Counted from the first letter of the stretch, positions 25,994 to 34,416 are shown. The stretch: DNA of 64,000 nt from Weissella tructae (GCF_000732905.1 NZ_CP007588.1:682001-746000); one strand, 5' to 3'. The notes: a model not told the origin generated them from the letters alone. Made by a program: numbers and translations.

Positions 25994-26004
25994 AACTAAC
26001 TCTC

Positions 26005-26091
26005 CTATTTAAGTAAAGTAATCACCAACAAAATGATTTGTAAAATAACAAACGTTGTCCATATTTTTTCTTCTCGATTGAATTTACGCAT
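26005..26091 (-). CDS. 28-aa membrane peptide in phage remnant (tentative)
   Basis: The frame encodes a basic start (MRKFNREEK) and one hydrophobic helix (about residues 11-27). It ends just before the ribosome site of the XRE gene. No ribosome site is clear upstream, so this is a weak call supported only by position and composition. Confidence 0.35.
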   Translation of the reverse strand: MRKFNREEKIWTTFVILQIILLVITLLK

Positions 26092-26147
26092 AATTTAGTT
26101 TAATATGGTACACGAATAGAGGTCATCTCTGACCCCTACCATTAAAG

Positions 26148-26270
26148 CTATTTCAAGAGTGCTATCAAAGTTTGAATTACCGTCACTGCAATTCCAGTAA
26201 TTCCAATTTTTTCACTTCTTGTGAATGGCTTTTTTTGTTTGCGTTTCAAACGCTTAACTCGTGTGTCCAT
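26148..26270 (-). CDS. 40-aa basic membrane peptide in phage remnant
   Basis: The product has a very basic N-terminus (RVKRLKRKQKKPFTR) and one membrane helix at about residues 22-39 (GITGIAVTVIQTLIALL). AAAGGA lies 7 bases before the ATG. It lies in the same minus-strand gene row as the other phage-derived genes. No family is recognised. It could be a holin-like or regulatory peptide, but nothing specific shows that. Confidence 0.55.
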   Translation of the reverse strand: MDTRVKRLKRKQKKPFTRSEKIGITGIAVTVIQTLIALLK

Positions 26271-26366
26271 ATCTTTTTCCTTTCGTTTATTTAGGACTTC
26301 GTTACCTCAACCCTATAAATATACTATATAACCTTTTTGGGTTATAGTCAACACTTTTAGAAAAAT

Positions 26367-26416
26367 AAAACCGTGAATTATCAACTTTATTTAGTCGGTA
26401 ACTCACGGTTATTTTT
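26367..26416. terminator. terminator within the phage remnant
   Basis: AACCGTGA and TCACGGTT pair across a 26-base interval with further A/T pairs; T-runs lie on both sides. It follows the gene at 26507-27073. No gene is seen in the rest of 26271-26506. Confidence 0.6.
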
Positions 26417-26506
26417 ATCATTACAACATATCACTAAAAATTAAAAATTTTGGTTGAAACAGAAAATTGTTGAATTCTCATATAATTCTTTGGGAACATA
26501 TGTATA

Positions 26507-27073
26507 TCATACATAACACTTCTCGTTCAATATCTTTTCTAATTCTGAATCCAATTCACTATTTTGCAAATTCTCGTGTTGAAGTACACATTCCTCGATT
26601 TCGTCATATAAATCGTTTAAAAATGGGTAACTTATCACAGGATCTGTCGCCGAATAAGAGGCCTCCCGTTTTAAAACAAGCGGAATTAATTTAACATCGC
26701 CACCTTTTATTTCAGGAGTAACATCATAAGATGAAGGAAGGCCTAAGTTCCCCTCATTTGAGCCCTGATTTTTCACAACAAAACTAAAAAGTTTGACCAG
26801 TGCAGTCTGTTCACCTCTATTTTCGATAAATAAATTTAGACACATGTACTGTATTGTTTTAATTGTTCCGTCATAATATCTCCTTACATCAACTTGAGCA
26901 TGTATATTAAGTAATGCTGGATTTTTTGGCTTCTTAGATAATTCGATAGCAGCAGTAATAGAGCGATATGTCACATAAGCTGCAATACCAGCTATCGCAA
27001 CACCAGCCCAATCTCCCACATTACCCCAGTCTAAATTCTTTAAAAAGTCCCACCAAAATGTTTTGCTATTCAT
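26507..27073 (-). CDS. membrane-anchored protein of the phage remnant (188 aa)
   Basis: The N-terminus holds one membrane helix (about residues 21-37, VGDWAGVAIAGIAAYVTYRS) followed by a strand-rich domain with LLNIHAQVDVRRYYDG and MCLNLFIENRGEQTALVKLFSFVVKN. This resembles the protein at 25288-25827 in layout and in the run L-F-V/I-x-N-x-G-E-x-x-A-L-V, so the two may be distant paralogues. It ends with an acidic helix. Start at 27073 has GAGG 10 bases upstream. The function is unknown. It stands directly after the broken late activator gene. Confidence 0.7.
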   Translation of the reverse strand: MNSKTFWWDFLKNLDWGNVGDWAGVAIAGIAAYVTYRSITAAIELSKKPKNPALLNIHAQVDVRRYYDGTIKTIQYMCLNLFIENRGEQTALVKLFSFVVKNQGSNEGNLGLPSSYDVTPEIKGGDVKLIPLVLKREASYSATDPVISYPFLNDLYDEIEECVLQHENLQNSELDSELEKILNEKCYV

Positions 27074-27120
27074 CAATTATTCGTCCTCGTATTTTTTATA
27101 TATTAATTTTAAAATTCATA

Positions 27121-27513
27121 CTACTCGTAAACTCTCAAATCATCAACGTCACTGAACGCATCTGCGAAATATAAAAATGCTTGTTCGATTAATTGTTGTC
27201 CACGGCGATCGGTGTGATATTTAATCTCTTCAATTTCAACCCAGGTTAATTTCTGAAAGTATCGCAATTTCAACATTGTACGATACGGCTCTGGCATGTA
27301 CTCACATGCGTTGCAAACCTTTGCCAACATATCTTTTGCCCATACATAATTAGTGTATTTCTCAACGTTAGCATTTCCACTTTTCCGAGGATACAGGCAT
27401 ATCTGATATTGGCGGTGAACCGATAGATATCCGCGCCATATTCTCTAATCTAGGTAATTTTTTCTCGAGCAAACGTTGTATATTGTTTCACGCTTATCTA
27501 CTTCTGAATACAA
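27121..27513 (-). pseudogene. frameshifted ArpU/RinA-type phage late transcription regulator
   Basis: Three frames must be joined to read the protein: from a TTG at 27513 (after GGAGGGAG) SEVDKRETI, then LPRLENMARISIGSPPISDMP, then GNANVEKYTNYVWAKDMLAK followed by the C-terminal part (EPYRTMLKLRYFQKLTWVEIEE). Order and motifs fit ArpU-type activators of late phage genes, about 135-140 aa. At least two frameshifts, one near a GGAAAAG run, separate the parts. The last 69 codons from 27330 remain open. The gene would have activated the packaging genes to its left. Confidence 0.6.
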
Positions 27514-27629
27514 AGCCGTATACTCCCTCCTAAAGTTTAGACAGTTAATTCCGAATAGATTAAATAATCACATGAAACAAACGCATAGAGTGTCATTTAG
27601 GACGCAAAAACAGCAATCCATCTCAACAG

Positions 27630-27673
27630 ATAGAAAAAACCGCAATGTATAAATGGCTATACACTGCGGTTTT
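27630..27673 (+). repeat. 44-bp direct repeat, right copy (attachment-site candidate)
   Basis: Same sequence as 24073-24116 except for two bases in the loop. It bounds the phage remnant on the right and lies about 100 bases before the mevalonate operon. 27514-27629 and 27674-27759 hold no gene. Confidence 0.75.
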
Positions 27674-27759
27674 ATTGTTATAAGGATTAGAAAAGTATAT
27701 AGAACCTTTAAGGTAAGTTTGGTATCATGTTATTTGGCAATATTTTACATAAATGAAAG

Positions 27760-27779
27760 ATTGGTGGTTATTTACCAAT
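27760..27779 (+). promoter_or_regulatory. hairpin covering the mvk ribosome site and start codon
   Basis: ATTGGT pairs with ACCAAT (six pairs, 8-base loop). The left arm overlaps the ribosome site GGTGG and the right arm contains the A and T of the mvk start codon, so the fold would block initiation. Confidence 0.45.
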
Positions 27780-28713
27780 GAAAAAAAGTGCGACTGGAAC
27801 AAGTCATGCCAAGGTCATTTTGACAGGTGAACATGCAGTGGTTTACAACCAACCTGCAATTGCCCTGCCTCTACCAGACATGTCTTTAACCGTAAGTATT
27901 AGCGAGCGTAATCATGGACAAATCGTCCTAGCGCCTGGATATCAAGGTCCATTAACTGAAATGGCTGAAATGTATGAGGGTGTTCGACAATTAATTGTCC
28001 GCCTCCTACATTCTTTTTCTGCGCCTGATTTAGCCTTTAAATTAAAAATTACATCAACTATTCCGGAAGAACGTGGGATGGGATCATCTGCAGCAACGGC
28101 AGTAGCCATCACGCGTGCTTTCTTTAATTACTTTGAAGCTCCCCTTTCAAATGCAGAATTACAAAAGTGGGCAAGTATTGAGGAATCAATTACACATGGT
28201 TCTTCATCTGGTATTGATGCCGCAACAGTTGCGCATGATGTACCGATTTGGTTCATTAAAGGACAAGAACCAACGACAATGCCGATGGATCTATCTGCGA
28301 CATTAATCATTGCGGATACAGGTATTCATGGCCAAACTGGCCTAGCGGTATCCGTTGTTCGTCAACACTTGATGCTTGGCGAAGATAATGCGCAAGAACG
28401 TATTGAACAATTGGGACACATTTCTGCTATTTCACGTGATGCCTTAGCAAACAATGATATCCAACAATTAGGTTCTGCTATGAATGATGCCCAAACACAT
28501 TTAAGTGCCTTAGGTGTTTCTCATCCTGAACTTGATAAGTTAGTGATGGCGTCACGCAGTGCTGGTGCTTTAGGTGCCAAATTAACTGGTGGTGGTGTCG
28601 GTGGCGCTATGTTGGCCTTAACTGATACCCCTGAAACAACAGCTGCGGTCATCACAGCATTAGAAACTGCTGGTGCCCGTGAAATTTGGGTCCAATCATA
28701 TCCCCAAGGTTAG
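27778..28713 (+). CDS. mvk: mevalonate kinase
   Basis: Phosphorylates mevalonate at the first kinase step of the lower mevalonate pathway. A 311-aa GHMP kinase: N-terminal TGEHAVVYNQPAIALPLP (substrate loop), ATP loop PEERGMGSSAATAVAI (residues about 95-110), and C-terminal KLTGGGVGGAMLAL (motif 3). The GTSHAKVILTGEHAVV start is typical of mevalonate kinases. It opens the operon mvk-mvaD-pmk-fni. The ribosome site is weak (GGTGG) and partly inside a hairpin with the start codon. Confidence 0.93.
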   Translation: MKKSATGTSHAKVILTGEHAVVYNQPAIALPLPDMSLTVSISERNHGQIVLAPGYQGPLTEMAEMYEGVRQLIVRLLHSFSAPDLAFKLKITSTIPEERGMGSSAATAVAITRAFFNYFEAPLSNAELQKWASIEESITHGSSSGIDAATVAHDVPIWFIKGQEPTTMPMDLSATLIIADTGIHGQTGLAVSVVRQHLMLGEDNAQERIEQLGHISAISRDALANNDIQQLGSAMNDAQTHLSALGVSHPELDKLVMASRSAGALGAKLTGGGVGGAMLALTDTPETTAAVITALETAGAREIWVQSYPQG

Positions 28714-28726
28714 GAGACATCCCCCA

Positions 28727-29716
28727 ATGGAAACTTATACTGCTCGTGCCCATACAAACATTGCATTATTAAAGTATTGGGGTAAAGCCGATACAACTTA
28801 CATGGTCCCCACAACCACATCTGTGTCATTGACCTTAGATGAATTCTACACAGATACAACCGTGATATTTGATGAAACATTAACAAGTGATATTGTTTTT
28901 TTGAATGAAGAACAATTAACTGATAAATTAGCGGCGAAGGTTATTCGTGTCTTGGATATTGTCCGTGAACAAGCTGGCATTACATCATTTGCCCGTGTTT
29001 CCTCAACCAATCATGTTCCGACAGCCGCTGGTCTAGCCTCTTCGGCTTCTGCATTCGCTGCCTTAGCCGGTGCTGCAAGCTATGCGGCTGGGTTAGAACC
29101 AAGTTTGGCGGATATTTCACGTCTTGCCCGTCGTGGATCAGGTTCTGCATCACGTTCTGTCTTTGGTGGTTTTGTTAAATGGGAACGCGGGACTGATGAT
29201 TTAACGTCAGTTGCGGAACCAATCCAAGAAAAGATTGATTGGCCAATTCAATTAGTTACTGTTATTTTGAATGATCAACCTAAAGCCATTGATTCACGTT
29301 CGGGGATGCAACATGCACAAGCAACTTCCCCTTTCTATCAACAATGGGTTGATCGTACAAACGCACAAACAACAGCCATGATTGATGCCTTAGCAAATCA
29401 TGACTTAGAAACCATTGGTGATATTGCGGAAGCAAATGCGCTTGAAATGCACGCAACAAACGCAACCGCGCAACCACCCTTCAACTACTTAACAGACAAA
29501 TCCTGGTCTGTTTTATCAATTGTCCAAAATCTACGTCGTGAAGGAATCCCTGTCTATGCGACGATGGATGCCGGTCCGAATGTGAAGTTAATTTCTGACC
29601 CTAAAGATACTGATCGTATTCTTGCCGCCTTACACGCTTGGCAACCTGATGTCACTACTCAAGTAGCCACACCTGGACCAGGTATCCAGATTGAAAAAGG
29701 AAGCTCTATCTCATGA
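28727..29716 (+). CDS. mvaD: diphosphomevalonate decarboxylase
   Basis: Converts mevalonate 5-diphosphate into isopentenyl diphosphate with ATP use. The 329-aa product starts with ARAHTNIALLKYWGKAD, the family signature, and contains the ATP loop PTAAGLASSASAFAALAGA and GSASRSVFGGFVKWERG, which includes catalytic Ser/Arg residues; MDAGPNVKLI lies near the C-terminus. GGAG lies 9 bases before the start at 28727; an in-frame extension overlaps mvk and has no ribosome site. Gap to mvk is 13 bases. Confidence 0.95.
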   Translation: METYTARAHTNIALLKYWGKADTTYMVPTTTSVSLTLDEFYTDTTVIFDETLTSDIVFLNEEQLTDKLAAKVIRVLDIVREQAGITSFARVSSTNHVPTAAGLASSASAFAALAGAASYAAGLEPSLADISRLARRGSGSASRSVFGGFVKWERGTDDLTSVAEPIQEKIDWPIQLVTVILNDQPKAIDSRSGMQHAQATSPFYQQWVDRTNAQTTAMIDALANHDLETIGDIAEANALEMHATNATAQPPFNYLTDKSWSVLSIVQNLRREGIPVYATMDAGPNVKLISDPKDTDRILAALHAWQPDVTTQVATPGPGIQIEKGSSIS

Positions 29717-30777
29717 TTATTGAAAAAGCACCTGGTAAATTATTTTTAGCCGGTGAATATGCAATTACAAACACTGGTCAAACGAGTATTCTCTTTGCGG
29801 TCGACCGTTATGTCACCGTCACATTAACACCGACAACTGATGAGATTGTGGCGCTAAGCAATGGTCTGTATGCAGATTACGCTTGTGCCGTTGATGACTT
29901 AAGCGATGTTGATTTGTCAACAGAATGGGCACTGTGCCTACGTACATGTCAAATCATGCAGGACATCTATACACAACACGATATCCCGTTTACTGGTTAT
30001 CGTGTTGAAATTACCAGTGATTTAACGCAAAATAATCAAAAGCTAGGTTTAGGGTCTTCGGCAGCGCTTGTTGTCGCGCTCGTACGCGCCTTTTTAGCCG
30101 CAGCTGATATTGATATGCCTAACGATCGTTTGTTCAAGCTAGGTGTCCTGGTTACAGCTACAACCCCACCTTTCAACAGTGGATCAATGGGCGATATTGC
30201 AGCGGCTGTTTACGGTGGTACCATTCATTATCGTAAATTTGACGGTGCCTGGCTAAAAGAACAGCTTATGACCAACAGCCTCTTATCCCTATTGGACGTG
30301 GATTGGCCTGAAATGGCTATTACACCGCTTCAATTCCCAGAAAACTGGCAATTATTAGTTGGGTGGACTGGTCAACCGGCCAATACACAAGATATGCTGG
30401 CAGTGAATCAAGAATTCGCACGTATCTATCGTGAAAAATTAGCCTCTAAATCAACCCCGTTAGTTGATAAAATCGCTAAAGCAATTACAACGGCCGATTA
30501 TTTACGTGTTGCCACCCTCTTACAATTGAACCAAGAAGCGCTAAAACGTTACGCCTCATTTATGCATCTTAATTATTTGACTGACCGTCTACATATGTTA
30601 TTAGTTATTGCGCATAAATTTGGTGCGGCAGCTAAAATATCTGGTGCCGGTGGTGGTGATAATGGAATCGCAATTGTGAAAGATTCTGAGAAAGCTGAAA
30701 AAATTCGATGCGCTTGGCAAAAACATGATATTACACCCCTTGAACTTAACATTGCACCAGAAAGAGGTCATGATTAA
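29713..30777 (+). CDS. phosphomevalonate kinase
   Basis: Phosphorylates 5-phosphomevalonate, the second kinase step. The 354-aa GHMP kinase has APGKLFLAGEYAIT at the start, the ATP loop QKLGLGSSAALVVALV (around residue 113) and the closing ISGAGGGDNGIAIV motif. It overlaps mvaD by four bases (ATGA), a sign of coupled translation. The length suits the Gram-positive enzyme. Often called mvaK2; symbol left open because usage differs. Confidence 0.93.
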   Translation: MIIEKAPGKLFLAGEYAITNTGQTSILFAVDRYVTVTLTPTTDEIVALSNGLYADYACAVDDLSDVDLSTEWALCLRTCQIMQDIYTQHDIPFTGYRVEITSDLTQNNQKLGLGSSAALVVALVRAFLAAADIDMPNDRLFKLGVLVTATTPPFNSGSMGDIAAAVYGGTIHYRKFDGAWLKEQLMTNSLLSLLDVDWPEMAITPLQFPENWQLLVGWTGQPANTQDMLAVNQEFARIYREKLASKSTPLVDKIAKAITTADYLRVATLLQLNQEALKRYASFMHLNYLTDRLHMLLVIAHKFGAAAKISGAGGGDNGIAIVKDSEKAEKIRCAWQKHDITPLELNIAPERGHD

Positions 30778-31835
30778 TGGATTCACAACACACACATCGT
30801 AAAGATGAACATTTAGCTTTGGCCGAAGCACTTTATCGCCAAAAGGCCCCTGTCTCATCATTAAATGGTATTCGTTTAATCCACCGTCCTTTACCTGAAA
30901 CAACGGTGGATGCGGTTGATTTAAGTTGGCATGATGCCCACTTCAACTGGGATATGCCCTTTTACATTGAAGCGATGACTGGTGGTACACCTCGTACCAA
31001 CGATATTAACGCACAATTGGCACATGCTGCGGCAGAAACTGGTCTGGCCATGGCTGTTGGTTCTGAAAGTATCGCCATTAAAGACCCTAGTAAGCAAGCC
31101 GGGTTTGAAGCATTGCGGGACATCAATCCTAATGGATTCATGATGGCCAATATTGGTGCTGGGAATACGTTAGATGCAGCTAAAAAAGCCGTTGAAATCT
31201 TAGATGCTAATGCCCTTGAATATCATGTCAACGTCGCACAAGAATTGATTATGCCTGAAGGTGATCGTCAATTTAAATGGCTTGATGATTTGGCTGATAT
31301 TCGTGCAAATCTAAACGTTCCTGTTATCGTTAAAGAGGTTGGTTTTGGTTTTGATCAAACGACATTAGCTGAATTAGCTAAGATGGATATTAACTACGTA
31401 TCATTAGGTGGTCGTGGTGGTACTAACTTCGCGCAAATCGAAGATCGTCGTAACCGTGTCAATCCAAACGAACATGCTTACTTAGCTGATTGGGGGCAAA
31501 CAACGGCCGAATCATTGTTGGAAGCGCAAAATGTACCTACTACCCTAACAACATTTGCCACAGGTGGGATCCAAACACCACTTGATGTGTTGAAAGCGCA
31601 AGTATTAGGTGCCCGTACTGCTGGTGTAGCAGGTCACTTCTTACACATCTTAATGAACAATGACGTTGAAACATTAATTACCGAAATTAAGCTTTGGCAA
31701 ACACACCTAGCCAAGTTATACGCGCTTGTCGGTGCCCAAAACTATGCTGACTTAGCGAAAGTTGATTTCGTATTAGATGTTGAATTAAAGAACTATGCAG
31801 AACAACGTCAATTATTACTACCACCTCGTCGTTAA
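30777..31835 (+). CDS. fni: type 2 isopentenyl-diphosphate isomerase
   Basis: An FMN- and NADPH-dependent isomerase that interconverts isopentenyl and dimethylallyl diphosphate. The 352-aa TIM-barrel product has RKDEHLALAE at the start, YIEAMTGGT, then VIVKEVGFGF and the flavin-binding SLGGRGGTNFAQIE. It overlaps the end of the phosphomevalonate kinase gene by one base (TAATG). It is the last gene of the mevalonate operon; a terminator follows at 31876. The type 2 enzyme is the form found with the mevalonate pathway in Firmicutes. Confidence 0.95.
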   Translation: MDSQHTHRKDEHLALAEALYRQKAPVSSLNGIRLIHRPLPETTVDAVDLSWHDAHFNWDMPFYIEAMTGGTPRTNDINAQLAHAAAETGLAMAVGSESIAIKDPSKQAGFEALRDINPNGFMMANIGAGNTLDAAKKAVEILDANALEYHVNVAQELIMPEGDRQFKWLDDLADIRANLNVPVIVKEVGFGFDQTTLAELAKMDINYVSLGGRGGTNFAQIEDRRNRVNPNEHAYLADWGQTTAESLLEAQNVPTTLTTFATGGIQTPLDVLKAQVLGARTAGVAGHFLHILMNNDVETLITEIKLWQTHLAKLYALVGAQNYADLAKVDFVLDVELKNYAEQRQLLLPPRR

Positions 31836-31875
31836 TCACGACATTCTTGGTAGATAGCAGATAATGACAAAACAA

Positions 31876-31912
31876 AAAGACGACCAACATGTCCACATGT
31901 TGGTCGTCTTTT
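31876..31912. terminator. terminator of the mevalonate operon
   Basis: AAAGACGACCAACATG and CATGTTGGTCGTCTTT form a perfect 16-pair stem with a 4-base loop, then TTTAC. It can also serve the convergent thioredoxin gene. Confidence 0.88.
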
Positions 31913-31936
31913 ACTTATCATTGTTGTAAAAATATC

Positions 31937-32275
31937 TTATCCTAGCTTTTCAGTTAGCCAAGCTTCAATATCTAATGGTGACAAACGTTCTCCATTACCC
32001 AAATGGTCAACTTGTTGTCCATTTTCAAAGATCACAAATGCTGGAATACCACGCAAGTTTTGCGCAACTGCTACATCCATGTTTTCATCACGGTCAGCGT
32101 CAATCCAATTCACGTTTTGTGCTTCAACTTGATCACGGAACTTTTGGACAAATGGCTTAATCACTTTACAGTCACCACACCATGCGGCTTGCAAGAACAT
32201 AAGGGTCTTTCCATCACCATTAATGGCTGTTTCTAATTCTTCATTTGTGTGCGCTGTTGGTTCATAAAAATTCAT
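31937..32275 (-). CDS. thioredoxin-family protein
   Basis: A 112-aa thioredoxin-fold protein. The active site is AAWCGDCKVIKPF, that is WCGDC in place of the classic WCGPC; the conserved cis-proline region is RGIPAFVIFENG. It keeps both cysteines, so it can serve as a thiol-disulfide reductase. WCGDC is common in YtpP-like bacillary thioredoxin-like proteins, so its redox partner may differ from main thioredoxin. GGAGG lies 8 bases before the start. Single gene, convergent with the mevalonate operon. Confidence 0.88.
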   Translation of the reverse strand: MNFYEPTAHTNEELETAINGDGKTLMFLQAAWCGDCKVIKPFVQKFRDQVEAQNVNWIDADRDENMDVAVAQNLRGIPAFVIFENGQQVDHLGNGERLSPLDIEAWLTEKLG

Positions 32276-32360
32276 ACATCTATCCTCCATTACTATTTTT
32301 AACTATTATAATCTTTTTATAACGAGTTTGACAACAGTTTTACTTATTTTAAGTAAGAAA

Positions 32361-32384
32361 AAAGACCTTCCGGAGAAGGTCTTT
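32361..32384 (-). terminator. terminator of yidC
   Basis: AAAGACCTTC and GAAGGTCTTT pair around a 4-base loop; the minus strand continues with TTTTTTC. Confidence 0.88.
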
Positions 32385-32389
32385 CCTAA

Positions 32390-33346
32390 TTAGCTTAGGT
32401 CTTGATTCTTTTGGTTACGTTCACGATTTGCTTGACGCATATCTTTTTCAGTTGCTTCGTTTGTAATGTCTTTAGGTCCTTCTTGTGCTTGAGTCGCTTG
32501 TTGTTCTTGCGCCTTCTTCATTGCACTGGCGAATGCCCCTGTTTCTTCCATTTCAATACGTCCAGCCAATGCATCGTCGACAACATCATTGACAACAAAT
32601 GAGTTTGCGACAGTCGCACGGATACGTGGACGCCAAACAACAATAATAATTGTTTGCACAATCATAACCAATGCCCCCACCAAGAAGTACAAGGCAATAC
32701 CGGCGTTAGTTACCCAAGTCATAAAGAACATCATAACAGGCATAATGTACATCATTGTACGCATTGTCTTCTTTTGTTCTTCTGGAATACCGATCATTGA
32801 TAGGTATGCTTGGATCATATAAATCACACCAGTCGCAATCGCTAGCAATGGGCTTTGTTCTGACAAAGAAATCCCAAAGAATGAGGCGTGTGCCAATTCC
32901 TTTGATGTACGAATCGCATCATACAATCCAATAAAGATTGGCCATTGAATAATCAATGTTGTGAAGTTCATCCCACCAAACATTGATACACCGTTCTTTT
33001 GGTAAACAGCCATCATCGCTTGAGATGCTTGCATCTTTTCTTCTTGCGTTGTTGCGTTCTTTTGCGCTTCTTGCACCTTCGTTAGTTGCGGTTGTAGCAA
33101 GCGCATCTTTTCTTGTTGCACAGTAGCTGCATGTTGTTGTTGAATCATCATTGGCATCAAGAATAGACGCACAACGACAGTCAACATCACAATTGACCAA
33201 CCAACAGCATTAGGCCCACCAATCGTGTGTTCTGCCCATTGCATAAAGTTTGTCAAAGGTCCTTGTAGGAAACCAATGTTTCCTGTGATTAATAGTACTA
33301 GCAATACTAGCAACAAAATCGGTGTTAAACTGCGTTTCTTCTTCAT
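32390..33346 (-). CDS. yidC: membrane protein insertase YidC/Oxa1 family
   Basis: Inserts and folds membrane proteins with or without SecYEG. The 318-aa product has an N-terminal hydrophobic segment (residues 8-25), the conserved cytoplasmic loop with RLFLMPMMIQQQHAA, coiled-coil loop (KMRLLQPQLTKVQEAQKNAT), then helices including FTTLIIQWPIFIGLYDAIR, and a charged C-terminal tail (residues 260-318). The lipobox cysteine common in Gram-positive YidC proteins is not seen at the N-terminus. Arg59 or nearby RLFLMP is the hydrophilic-groove arginine of the family. Confidence 0.92.
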   Translation of the reverse strand: MKKKRSLTPILLLVLLVLLITGNIGFLQGPLTNFMQWAEHTIGGPNAVGWSIVMLTVVVRLFLMPMMIQQQHAATVQQEKMRLLQPQLTKVQEAQKNATTQEEKMQASQAMMAVYQKNGVSMFGGMNFTTLIIQWPIFIGLYDAIRTSKELAHASFFGISLSEQSPLLAIATGVIYMIQAYLSMIGIPEEQKKTMRTMMYIMPVMMFFMTWVTNAGIALYFLVGALVMIVQTIIIVVWRPRIRATVANSFVVNDVVDDALAGRIEMEETGAFASAMKKAQEQQATQAQEGPKDITNEATEKDMRQANRERNQKNQDLS

Positions 33347-33417
33347 TTCTTTCGTTTCCCTACCTTACGAGATCTTATTATTCATTAATGCTATCTATTA
33401 TAGCACAGCTCATTCGC

Positions 33418-33909
33418 CTAAATACCAAATTCTGGCGCGTATACTAAGGTCCCAGCGTCCACTGGGCCAAATGCTTTCAGATGGAAATATTCACTTGGAA
33501 TATCCATTGGTGGCACAACCTTCATATCCGCAGCTGGTACATAGCCAAATTGCGTGTAGTAGGCATCCCCCAAGATGCTGATGAATGCATAGTCGTTATC
33601 TACAGCAATTTCATCTAGCGCATCCATTAACGTTGATCCAATTCCTTCATTTTGGTGGGCTGTGTGTACACTTAATGGTGCTAATACAAGTCCCTTAGTC
33701 TTACCAATCGTTGCTTCACTTAATAAAGCATGACCCAAGACAACATCGCCATCAACGGCAGCTAATTCAATTGTGGGTGTTTCACTTTGACGCAACGCGA
33801 CTGTTAATTCAGCCTCACCTTCGTAGCCGTGTGATGATTTCGTAAAAGCATCTCGCACAAGCGTGTCGATGTCATCAAACATCTGATCTGTTACTAACTT
33901 AATTTCCAT
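33418..33909 (-). CDS. GNAT-family N-acetyltransferase
   Basis: A 163-aa acyltransferase of the GNAT fold. Acetyl-CoA binding loop is AHQNEGIGSTLMDALDE (residues about 83-99, Q/RxxGxG/A), preceded by the strand GLVLAPLSVH and followed by YAFISILGDAYYTQFGYVP. The layout resembles YhbS-type N-acetyltransferases. The substrate (amine, aminoglycoside or protein) is not predictable. It stands alone, between ndk and yidC on the same strand. Confidence 0.85.
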   Translation of the reverse strand: MEIKLVTDQMFDDIDTLVRDAFTKSSHGYEGEAELTVALRQSETPTIELAAVDGDVVLGHALLSEATIGKTKGLVLAPLSVHTAHQNEGIGSTLMDALDEIAVDNDYAFISILGDAYYTQFGYVPAADMKVVPPMDIPSEYFHLKAFGPVDAGTLVYAPEFGI

Positions 33910-33978
33910 ATACCCAATACTCCTAATCGTAATGATAGAACAATATTACCTGAGTAGACTTTCATTGACCATAAAAAA

Positions 33979-33992
33979 AAGCCCGAAGGCTT
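33979..33992 (-). terminator. terminator of ndk
   Basis: On the minus strand AAGCC TTCG GGCTT is a tetraloop hairpin followed by TTTTTT. It lies directly after the ndk stop. Confidence 0.8.
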
Positions 33993-33999
33993 CTAATTA

Positions 34000-34416
34000 T
34001 TAATGGAACCAAATGCCAATTTCACGTGCTGCCGTTTCAGGACTATCTGAACTATGCACGACATTACGTAAGATACCGTCAGGCCAATCACGCCCGAAGT
34101 CTCCTCGGATTGTTCCAAATGCAGCTTCGTCTGGATTTGTATTTCCAGCCATCTTACGAAATACTGGAATCACATTGGTTCCACTAGCCACAATCGCCAC
34201 GATTGGCCCTTCTTGCATATATTGTGTAATTTCACCAAAGTAAGGCTTATCAACCTTGTCATGATAATGTTGCTTCAAGATATCGTCAGTTGCCTTAGTA
34301 ACCTTTAGTTGGTCAATACGGTATCCCTTATGTTCCAAACGCGAAATAATTTCCCCAATATGCCCTTGGCTCACCCCATCAGGCTTAACTAAGATCAATG
34401 TGCTTTGCTCTGCCAT
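34000..34416 (-). CDS. ndk: nucleoside diphosphate kinase
   Basis: Transfers the gamma phosphate between nucleoside di- and triphosphates. The 138-aa product starts with STLILVKPDGVSQGHIGEI, holds the phosphate-binding GTIRGDFG and the catalytic His motif NVVHSSDSPETAAREIGIWF. The length is normal. The start at 34416 has GAGGTG upstream; an extension to 34434 has no support. ndk is patchily present in lactobacilli, so its presence is worth noting for metabolism models. Confidence 0.95.
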   Translation of the reverse strand: MAEQSTLILVKPDGVSQGHIGEIISRLEHKGYRIDQLKVTKATDDILKQHYHDKVDKPYFGEITQYMQEGPIVAIVASGTNVIPVFRKMAGNTNPDEAAFGTIRGDFGRDWPDGILRNVVHSSDSPETAAREIGIWFH

